A stretch of 7,014 nt of DNA from JAADHY01 sp964428935 (lineage in GTDB: Bacteria > Planctomycetota > Planctomycetia > Planctomycetales > Planctomycetaceae): positions 1 through 7,014 of the forward strand of contig CAYSAG010000280.1 in assembly GCA_964428935.1 (NCBI GenBank), in the 5' to 3' direction. The translations under genes and the position numbers were made by a program. Shown here one piece after another: positions 1-4,743 of this stretch. Below the pieces are notes generated by a model. It saw only the letters and a list, made by a program, of their open reading frames with translations. It had not been told where the DNA came from and did not search any database. How positions within the stretch are numbered: the first letter of the stretch is position 1; each line of letters begins with the position of its first letter.

Positions 1-1
1 T

Positions 2-307
2 CCGATCTGCTCCCCCTTGCCGCGACTGCTGGCCAAGGCCGACCGGTTCGCTCAGCGCTGGGACCTGGTCCGAGAACCCGCCGAAACTTTGGACCACTTT
101 GCCGAACGAGTGGAACAGCAGGGCGAATTGGGTCCGCTGGCCGAGTGGTACCGTCACTACGCCGCCGTTCGCTACGGGGGTCGGTGGAACGACGGAGAGG
201 TCGAGCAGTTGAGCCGCGAGCTGACCCAGTGCCAACGGCTTTGCGTTGTCCGCCGGCGAAAGGAGGTGCCCAACGAACAGCGAAGCGCCCTCAGCTCGGC
301 GACCTGA
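2..307 (+). CDS. 3' end of a DUF4129-like (transglutaminase-associated) protein, partial
   Basis: The reading frame is open from the window edge to a TGA at 305-307, so only about the last 100 residues are visible and the start lies outside. The visible part is helical and soluble, with no membrane segment. The segment with EPAETLDHFAERV followed by LAEWYRHYAAVRYGG resembles the DUF4129 pattern at the C-terminus of bacterial transglutaminase-like membrane proteins (a GET.xEFA.R helix, then a Y...RYG helix). In that family this is a cytoplasmic tail after transmembrane helices and a periplasmic transglutaminase-like domain. None of the upstream domains can be seen here, so the assignment rests on this short motif. 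The final 20 or so residues (RRRKEVPNEQRSALSSAT) look like an unstructured basic tail. The gene is convergent with the GT9 gene, with 49 bp between the two stops. The frame is confident; the family is moderate. Confidence 0.55.
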   Translation, partial: PICSPLPRLLAKADRFAQRWDLVREPAETLDHFAERVEQQGELGPLAEWYRHYAAVRYGGRWNDGEVEQLSRELTQCQRLCVVRRRKEVPNEQRSALSSAT

Positions 308-308
308 C

Positions 309-334
309 ACCGTCTCGGCTGTGGAACGGACGGT
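309..334. terminator. Weak stem-loop between convergent genes (possible terminator)
   Basis: ACCGTC at 309-314 pairs perfectly with GACGGT at 329-334, leaving a 14-nt loop. It starts two bases after the stop of the left-edge gene and lies before the convergent GT9 stop at 357. There is no T-run on either side, so it is not a classical intrinsic terminator. The position is its main support. Confidence 0.22.
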
Positions 335-356
335 CCTGGCCGGGCCGGCGGGGTGC

Positions 357-1451
357 TCAAGCCGCTCGACGCTGCGCCCGACGCTCCAGCACTCGCTGAA
401 CAGCCCGAAACACCTCGTCCGTCGTCAGCTGCTCCATGCACAGCAAGTGCTTGCGCCCGCGCAGCGGACAGCGTTTCCTGTAGCTGCCGGCGCACGGGGT
501 CGGAGCCTGCACCAGTTGGTGCTCCGGCCCCGGCGGCCCTGAACGCTCCGCCCGCGTGCAAGTGAAGACGGCGACCACGGGCGTGCCGAGCGCCGCGGCT
601 AAGTGCATGGGCCCCGAGTCGTTGCAAAGGAGCGTGTCGACACGTTGCAGCAGCGCGGCCAGGCGAGGTAGCGTCGTTTGGCCTGCTACGTTTCTCAGGC
701 GCACGTGCGGCACGAACTGACGGAGCAACCGCTCCACCTCAGCGGCCGTCCGCACGTCGCTCCACCCGCCCACCAGCACCACCGACGCTCCCAACCGCCG
801 AGCGGCTTTGGCAGCGACCGAAGCAAACTTCTCGGCCGGCCAGCGTTTTGACATCCAACGAGCCCCCGGGTGAACGGCCAACACCGGCGCTCCCAGCTCA
901 CGGTAGACGCGGTCGGCCCACAGTCGGTCGTCGGCGTCCAGTCGCAACGGCACTCGGTCCGGAAACTCCGTCGCTCCCAGTGCCTCGGCGACCCGCCGGT
1001 AACGCAAGTGAGCGGGGACGGTCGTAGACGTGCCGGGAAGGAGCAGGTGACAGGCCAAGTGCGAACCTTCGCGAGCGGTTTGCAGGCCCAGCCGAATGGG
1101 AGCGTCGGTGGCCAAGGCCATGACACCGGTCCGAGCCAGCCCCTGAAGGTCCAAGACCAGGTCGAACCGACCCCGACGAAGCTGCCGAAGCAACCCAATC
1201 AGCCTTGCCCAGGCCGCCACCGTGTCCCAGGCGTCTCGCCGCCCGAACGGAAGCACTTCGTCCAGCAACGGGTGCCGTTCCAGCAACCCGACGTACTCGC
1301 GGTTCGCAACCCAACTGACCGTACACCCAGGGAACCGCTTCTTCAGCGCCTCGACCAACGGCAGCGACTGGACAATGTCCCCCAAAGCACTCGGCTTAAT
1401 GACACACACACGCCGGGGACGAACTGTTCTCAGCGTTTCGACCGAGACCAC
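357..1451 (-). CDS. Glycosyltransferase family 9 (heptosyltransferase-like)
   Basis: Predicted GT-B fold transferase of the GT9 family. Members transfer a heptose or similar sugar from an ADP-activated donor to lipopolysaccharide core or a related surface glycan at the inner face of the cytoplasmic membrane. On a 364-residue protein, the N-terminal loop IKPSALGDIVQSLP is at 18-31, and DLVLDLQGL, the usual GT9 strand-turn, is near 97-105. HPGARWMSKRWP at 194-205 opens the donor-binding domain, and NDSGPMHLAAALGTPVVAVF at 277-296 is the family signature. Cysteines 320, 328 and 338 form the common GT9 C-terminal cysteine cluster. The frame stays open upstream to a TTG at 1547 and a GTG at 1481. 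I prefer GTG 1451-1449 because GGAG (1463-1460) lies 8 nt before it and the conserved core begins 14 residues later. The gene lies 123-153 bp downstream of the MOSC gene on the same strand. Family is confident; acceptor sugar is unknown. The protein ends RRAA. Confidence 0.9.
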   Translation of the reverse strand: MVSVETLRTVRPRRVCVIKPSALGDIVQSLPLVEALKKRFPGCTVSWVANREYVGLLERHPLLDEVLPFGRRDAWDTVAAWARLIGLLRQLRRGRFDLVLDLQGLARTGVMALATDAPIRLGLQTAREGSHLACHLLLPGTSTTVPAHLRYRRVAEALGATEFPDRVPLRLDADDRLWADRVYRELGAPVLAVHPGARWMSKRWPAEKFASVAAKAARRLGASVVLVGGWSDVRTAAEVERLLRQFVPHVRLRNVAGQTTLPRLAALLQRVDTLLCNDSGPMHLAAALGTPVVAVFTCTRAERSGPPGPEHQLVQAPTPCAGSYRKRCPLRGRKHLLCMEQLTTDEVFRAVQRVLERRAQRRAA

Positions 1452-1459
1452 TTTCCGCA

Positions 1460-1463
1460 CTCC
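1460..1463 (-). promoter_or_regulatory. Shine-Dalgarno GGAG favouring GTG start at 1451 of the GT9 gene
   Basis: Read on the minus strand, GGAG is followed by 8 nt and then GTG (1451-1449). The longer alternatives are less well placed: at GTG 1481 the GGAAAGGG run sits almost against the start codon, and TTG 1547 has no clear purine-rich site. This decides the start only tentatively. Confidence 0.45.
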
Positions 1464-1559
1464 GTGCCGTTTTGCAGTCACGCCCTTTCCCGTGGGCCGA
1501 GCAATCCGAGCAGCCGAATCATAGCCGTCGGTGCCGCAAGGCCACAAGATCGGTCGAAG

Positions 1560-1578
1560 GCGGTCGCCGGCCGACCGC
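1560..1578. terminator. Perfect GC-rich stem-loop between MOSC and GT9 genes
   Basis: GCGGTCG (1560-1566) pairs with CGACCGC (1572-1578) around a 5-nt loop CCGGC, a 7-bp perfect stem. It lies 27 bases past the MOSC stop and before the GT9 start, on the minus-strand transcript. There is no U-tract, so it may be an attenuating or mRNA-stabilising hairpin within an operon rather than a full terminator. A second short palindrome, CGGCGGGCCGCCG, lies at about 1586-1598, just past the MOSC stop. Confidence 0.35.
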
Positions 1579-1604
1579 TCGCCTCACGGCGGGCCGCCGC
1601 TAGT

Positions 1605-2105
1605 CTACTCCGAGCCCGTCTCGGGCAGCCGCACCACCACCTCGGTCCCCGGACGCAGCTCCCCCTCGCGCACCACCGAAGCCATGTAACCGCAACGGCC
1701 CACCAACACCTCTTTCAGCCGCTCGTCAATGGCGTCCAGCACGAAGCACGGTTTCCGCGGCTCTTCCAACCTGACCTGCACCTCTCCCATTTCCAGAATG
1801 GTCCCCGGCGGCAACGACTGGACGTGCACGTTGCGCAACGTAATGTTCTCTCCAATCGACCCGGGAACAATGTCGAACCCCTCACGCCGAAGCTGAAACA
1901 GAATCTCTTCGTCGAACAGGCTGACGGCCCGCGTCGGCTTCCGGTGCTTCGCGTGCTCCTGAAAGTCTCCCTCCAGCCCTTGCTTCGTCACCCGCACCAC
2001 CGACTGCGGCACCTTCGGCACTCCACCGTCGGAAATGCAAACCGCAATGACCAGCGGGCGAGTGTCTTCGCCCGTTGCCCGGACCGACTCCTGTTGGTCA
2101 GTCAT
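1605..2105 (-). CDS. MOSC domain protein (YiiM-like, stand-alone)
   Basis: A 166-residue cytoplasmic protein that is almost entirely one MOSC (molybdenum cofactor sulfurase C-terminal) domain, a beta-barrel fold thought to carry or transfer sulfur to metal centres; YiiM-type members act in reduction of N-hydroxylated compounds with a molybdenum cofactor. Visible motifs are CISDGGVPK at 23-31, GLEGDFQEHAKH at 43-54, RAVSLFDEE at 59-67, PGSIGENITL at 81-90, and PRKPC with the candidate active cysteine at 120, followed by GRCGYMASV near 136. The HGGP motif often seen after GLEGD is replaced here by HRKP. The start is ATG 2105-2103, supported by AGGAG at 2120-2116 with a 10-nt spacer; the in-frame TTG at 2114 sits too close to that site. 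It is the first gene of a minus-strand pair with GT9. No molybdenum enzyme is visible nearby, so the substrate is unknown. Confidence 0.87.
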   Translation of the reverse strand: MTDQQESVRATGEDTRPLVIAVCISDGGVPKVPQSVVRVTKQGLEGDFQEHAKHRKPTRAVSLFDEEILFQLRREGFDIVPGSIGENITLRNVHVQSLPPGTILEMGEVQVRLEEPRKPCFVLDAIDERLKEVLVGRCGYMASVVREGELRPGTEVVVRLPETGSE

Positions 2106-2777
2106 TTGCCCCAAACTCCTGCCATTCGGGTGTCGCTCCAGTTTCCGGCCTCAGCCCCTTCCGACCGGAAAGCGCCAGCGGCGCAGTGCGGCCGAGTCGG
2201 ACGACGACTGCCGCGAGACGGGCCGGTCCACCAGGCAAACCGCTCCGTCCCAAACAGCCCTCCACCCACCAATGGCCGGCCCCTGCTGCAGCATACCGAG
2301 AACGACCCGCACGAATGCAAGACGGACGAATGTGCGGTGAGAAACGGCTGAAAAGAGCTGCCAGGGAAGGCCGGCTGAGCAAGCGGCAAGTGAGGACTGC
2401 GTGAGCCCCGCCGGCCGCCGTTCGCTGACCGACCCGCAGCTCCCGCCTCGCAACCGGCTTCCCGAAACCAGCCGAGTGCGAATGTTAGGCGCTGCGTCGG
2501 TCTGGTTCCACCCGGACACCAGGGTCGGCCGCGGGTCGCCCGTCTGACCGAACGAGGGGCCAGCGTCAAACGGGACACCCACGCTCCTCCACCAGCGGCC
2601 ACCAGTCTGCGGGCCGAAAAATGCGAGGCTCTTGGCAACGGCGTCCCTCTTTCGTCGGTCGGCCTGCGGACCCAAGCGGTCTGGCAAGGCGACCGGAAGC
2701 AGGCTCCATTGCGGTCCGAAGTCCAACGCGTCCAAACACCTACGCTCCTCGCAGCGGCGAACCCGACGGCAAGACGC

Positions 2778-2796
2778 CGCGCCCGCAGCGGGCGCG
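2778..2796. other. Perfect 7-bp GC stem-loop
   Basis: CGCGCCC (2778-2784) pairs with GGGCGCG (2790-2796) around a GCAGC loop. No T-run follows on either strand. It sits about 35 bp upstream of the TACAAT box and inverted repeat. It could terminate or insulate transcription arriving from upstream, or be a by-product of high GC content. Confidence 0.3.
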
Positions 2797-2828
2797 CGAT
2801 TTCGCTCGCCCACTTTGTCCCGAGCTCC

Positions 2829-2834
2829 TACAAT
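2829..2834 (+). promoter_or_regulatory. TACAAT, possible -10 box overlapping an inverted repeat
   Basis: TACAAT differs by one base from the sigma-70 -10 consensus and stands out in this GC-rich DNA. No recognisable -35 hexamer lies 16-18 bp upstream, and there is no TGn extension. Its last base is the first base of the inverted repeat at 2834-2853. If the box is real, the repeat would cover the transcription start, which is typical of a repressor operator. Confidence 0.22.
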
Positions 2835-2853
2835 GTGTGCGAAATGGCACACA
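2834..2853. promoter_or_regulatory. Inverted repeat TGTGTGC-N6-GCACACA, candidate operator or enhancer site
   Basis: Two perfect 7-bp arms are separated by 6 bp (GAAATG), giving a dyad of about two helical turns, the usual geometry for a dimeric helix-turn-helix protein. Its centre is near 2843, about 198 bp upstream of the transcription start predicted for the sigma-54 promoter at 3015. That is within the range at which enhancer sites of NtrC-type activators work. The binding protein is not known from sequence; the downstream Fis-type regulator is one candidate. Confidence 0.45.
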
Positions 2854-2963
2854 CCAAGTCCCTCTGGTCGTCGGGGAAACCGTCGCAGCCGAGGCATTCG
2901 ACCGGAAGGCGGGGCACGGTTCAGTCGTCGCGCCCGTCTGGCGCGGCCGCTCCCGACAGCGAA

Positions 2964-3041
2964 AACACCGGCGAAGGAGCAGCGGCAACGACAACACCGG
3001 CGCAGACGGCCCGGCTGGCACGGCCGTTGCAGCAACACCGG
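2964..3041 (+). repeat. Three direct copies of AACACCGG around the sigma-54 promoter
   Basis: AACACCGG occurs at 2964-2971, 2993-3000 and 3034-3041; the first two extend to AACACCGGCG. Two copies lie upstream of the -24 element and the third lies just before the predicted start at 3042. Start-to-start spacings are 29 and 41 bp, not whole helical turns, so cooperative same-face binding is uncertain. These could be protein-binding iterons or chance repeats. Confidence 0.4.
3015..3031 (+). promoter_or_regulatory. Sigma-54 (-24/-12) promoter, perfect core consensus
   Basis: CTGGCACG-GCCG-TTGCA matches the sigma-54 core consensus YTGGCACG-N4-TTGCW at every fixed position. GG falls at 3017-3018 (-25/-24) and GC at 3029-3030 (-13/-12), with exactly 10 bp between them. 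Predicted transcription start is about 3042. It points at the NtrC-type regulator starting at 3305 and implies a leader of about 263 nt. The 11 fixed bases TGGCACG and TTGC are expected by chance about 0.003 times on both strands of 7 kb, assuming equal base frequencies; bias toward GC raises this somewhat. The -12 region is also part of a small palindrome, GTTGC-A-GCAAC (3026-3036). A sigma-54 promoter needs an activator of the type encoded next to it, so autoregulation is a natural inference. Confidence 0.72.
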
Positions 3042-3144
3042 GTCGTCCAATCCGAACGGTTGTTCAAAACAAGCGGCTTGGCTCTGCGGCCAGTGGGGCG
3101 GAAGTCGGCAGCCAGGGTAGAGCGGCCCGGGTTCGGGGCCCCCG

Positions 3145-3168
3145 GAGTCGCTTTGCCGGCGTCGACTC
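3145..3168 (+). other. Stem-loop in the predicted leader of the response regulator
   Basis: GAGTCG (3145-3150) pairs with CGACTC (3163-3168) around a 12-nt loop. Immediately upstream, GGCCC (3124-3128) can pair with GGGCC (3136-3140). Both fall within the leader predicted from the 3015 promoter. They suggest structured RNA but resemble no riboswitch class I know. Confidence 0.28.
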
Positions 3169-3192
3169 GAAGAATGGGTTGTCGCCAGCGTG

Positions 3193-3210
3193 TTGGCATG
3201 GGACGTGCGA
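3193..3210 (+). promoter_or_regulatory. Second, weaker sigma-54-like promoter candidate
   Basis: TTGGCATG-GGAC-GTGCGA keeps the invariant GG (3195-3196) and GC (3207-3208) with the required 10-bp gap. It departs from consensus at three positions: T for C in the -24 box, G for T before TGC, and G for W after it. The predicted start near 3220 would give an 85-nt leader for the regulator at 3305. It is much weaker than the 3015 site and could be chance. Confidence 0.3.
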
Positions 3211-3304
3211 GCTCACGGACCGGACTAGGTCGGGCCGAAAAACTCGTTGGCGTCACAGTGCCAGACGCCGTGAGGGAGCAGAACTGAGGACAGAGGATGG
3301 AAAG

Positions 3305-4681
3305 ATGTACGACCCCAGCCACGTCGACTTGCTGATTGTCGACGACGACGACGACTTTCGCGCCACGATTGTCCGTCGGTTCGAGCGGCGAGGCTTCAAC
3401 GTGTCCCAGGCCGCCAACGGCGAGGAGGCGCTGTCGCTGATTGAGCAGCGTCAGTTCGACGTCGGCATTTTCGACATGGTCATGCCCGGCATGTCCGGTC
3501 TGGACCTGCTCGAAAAACTCAAGGCGGCCGGCTGCGAAATGGAAATCATCATTCTGACCGGACAGGGGACGATTGAGTCCGCTGTCCAGGCCATGAAGCT
3601 GGGCGCGTACGACTACCTGACGAAGCCTTTCCCGCTGGCCGAGCTCGAACTGCTGATTCAGAAAGCCTACGAGCGCCGGCAGCTGAGCAAGGAAAACCGG
3701 CGACTGCGGGTGTTGCTGGAGCGGGCTCAGCCCAAGTGGAATCTGATTGGCGAGTCGCCGGCCATGCGGGAGGTGTACCGTTTGATCGAGCGGGCCGGGC
3801 CGAGCGACAAGTCGATTTTGATTTGTGGCGAGAGCGGCACGGGAAAGGAGCTGGTGGCGCGGGCCTTGCACAAGAACAGTCCCCGCGCGGACAAGCCGTT
3901 GGTCGCCATCAACTGCACCGCCTTGTCGGAGACTTTGCTGGAAAGCGAGCTTTTCGGCCACGAGAAAGGCGCGTTCACGGGGGCCACGGCGGCGAAGCTC
4001 GGACTGTTCGAAATTGCCGACGGCGGAACGCTCTTCATCGACGAAATCGGCGACATGCCCGGGTCCATGCAGGCCAAGCTGTTGCGGGTTCTCGAAGACG
4101 GCACGTTCCGGCGAGTGGGGTCGCACCAGGAGCGACGCGTGGACGTGCGAGTCATTTCCGCCACTCACCGCGACCTGGAACAAGCCGTGCGCGAGGGCCG
4201 CTTCCGCGACGACCTCTACTACCGAATCAACGTCATGTCGATTCACCTGCCGCCGCTGCGAGAACGGACGGGAGACCTGCCGCTGTTGGTCTCGTACTTC
4301 CTCGGTCCAGACTGGAAAATCGAAAAAGAGGCGCTGCAGGCCATGGAGCGTTACCATTGGCCGGGCAACGTGCGGCAGTTGATCAACGTAATCGAGCGGG
4401 CAAAGATTCTGGCCGACGACAACGTGGTCACACTGGACGAGCTGCCGCCGGAAATCACTCGAGCCGCGACGCCTTCGTCCGCTCTGCCCGTCGAACGGGA
4501 CGGCACACTGGCGGCCATGGAGCGGGCTCGCGTCGTCGAAGCCCTCATGCAGGCCAAGGGCAACAAGACCCGTGCGGCGGAAGCCCTAGGCATCACCCGC
4601 CGTTCGCTCTACCGACTCATTGAGAAGTACAACATTTACATCAGTCCGGACGGCACGACGGTGCGAGCCGGTGACATGTGA
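3305..4681 (+). CDS. Sigma-54-dependent response regulator (NtrC family: receiver, AAA+, Fis HTH)
   Basis: A 458-residue cytoplasmic transcription activator. Residues 7-120 are a receiver: acidic pocket D13-D17, phospho-acceptor D57 in FDMVMPGMSG, T85 and K107 (LTKP). A helical linker follows. The AAA+ domain spans about 147-385, with Walker A GESGTGKE at 175-182, the sigma-54 contact loop GAFTGA at 222-227, Walker B TLFIDEIGD at 242-250, FRDDLYYRIN at 300-309 and WPGNVRQL at 352-359. The C-terminal Fis-type helix-turn-helix is at about 420-444. By family knowledge, phosphorylation drives oligomerisation at an enhancer, and ATP hydrolysis opens sigma-54 promoter complexes. The start is ATG 3305, with GAGGA at 3293-3297 and a 7-nt spacer; the frame stays open upstream but carries no domain there. 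No histidine kinase gene is visible beside it. The loop between GDLP and WPGN is about 8 residues shorter than in E. coli NtrC as I recall it. It may be a PrsR-like regulator of the flanking glycan genes, which is inference. Confidence 0.95.
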   Translation: MYDPSHVDLLIVDDDDDFRATIVRRFERRGFNVSQAANGEEALSLIEQRQFDVGIFDMVMPGMSGLDLLEKLKAAGCEMEIIILTGQGTIESAVQAMKLGAYDYLTKPFPLAELELLIQKAYERRQLSKENRRLRVLLERAQPKWNLIGESPAMREVYRLIERAGPSDKSILICGESGTGKELVARALHKNSPRADKPLVAINCTALSETLLESELFGHEKGAFTGATAAKLGLFEIADGGTLFIDEIGDMPGSMQAKLLRVLEDGTFRRVGSHQERRVDVRVISATHRDLEQAVREGRFRDDLYYRINVMSIHLPPLRERTGDLPLLVSYFLGPDWKIEKEALQAMERYHWPGNVRQLINVIERAKILADDNVVTLDELPPEITRAATPSSALPVERDGTLAAMERARVVEALMQAKGNKTRAAEALGITRRSLYRLIEKYNIYISPDGTTVRAGDM

Positions 4682-4743
4682 ACGACTGCGGCCGCCCAAG
4701 AACGTCCCGCCTTGCCCGGCCGTTCCCGTTCCGCCAGCTCGTC
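4682..4743. other. Short spacer between convergent regulator and GT4 genes
   Basis: The 62 bp between the two stops would need to hold terminators for both genes. I see only a weak dyad, GAACG with CGTTC and a 16-nt loop, plus a GCGGCCGC palindrome, and no T-run. No convincing intrinsic terminator is present, so Rho-dependent termination or antisense read-through is possible. Confidence 0.3.

Larger units (their letters stand above)
2106..3304. other. Gene-free intergenic region of about 1.2 kb with regulatory elements
   Basis: This region separates the divergent MOSC and response-regulator genes. Several long open frames cross it on both strands, but their translations are rich in Arg, Pro, Ala, Ser and Gly, match no family I recognise, lack good ribosome-binding sites and overlap each other, as expected by chance in GC-rich DNA. 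I saw no tRNA, SRP RNA, RNase P RNA or tmRNA signature. What can be supported lies mostly in the right half: an inverted repeat with a -10-like box, triplicate AACACCGG, one strong and one weak -24/-12 promoter, and hairpins. In the left part there are only short palindromes, such as TTCCGACCGGAA at 2159-2170 about 55 bp upstream of the MOSC start. A near-repeat ACGCTCCTC occurs at 2581 and 2742. Confidence 0.6.

Noticed and set aside
870..2351. A 493-codon plus-strand open frame opposite the GT9 and MOSC genes
   Set aside because: It is antisense to two genes with clear family motifs and its translation is Gln/Arg/Pro-rich with no recognisable domain.
2690..2706. ACCGGAAGCAGG, reminiscent of the SRP RNA core
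   Set aside because: The rest of the conserved SRP loop (GGAAGGAAGCAG context and flanking pairing) is missing.
2846..2861. TGGCAC at 2846 as another -24 element
   Set aside because: No GC at the required 10-bp distance from GG; the bases there are GT.
2151..3050. A 299-codon minus-strand open frame across the intergenic region
   Set aside because: Composition is Arg/Ser/Gly/Pro-rich without recognisable motifs, it would begin inside the sigma-54 promoter, and long open frames arise easily at this GC content. A protein search would settle it.
2844..3287. Plus-strand frame beginning MAHTKSLWSSGK from ATG 2844, a possible small basic protein
   Set aside because: There is no ribosome-binding site before it (the inverted repeat arm lies there), and the translation is low-complexity and unrecognised. 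It spans the sigma-54 promoter and ends just before the regulator's ribosome-binding site.
2621..3304. In-frame upstream extension of the response regulator by 228 codons
   Set aside because: The extension has no domain and is Arg/Pro-rich; the ATG at 3305 has a well-placed GAGGA site and the receiver domain starts directly after it.
2921..4357. A 478-codon minus-strand open frame opposite the response regulator
   Set aside because: It is the complement of a gene with intact receiver and AAA+ motifs; its Gln/Arg/Val-rich translation is the expected shadow.
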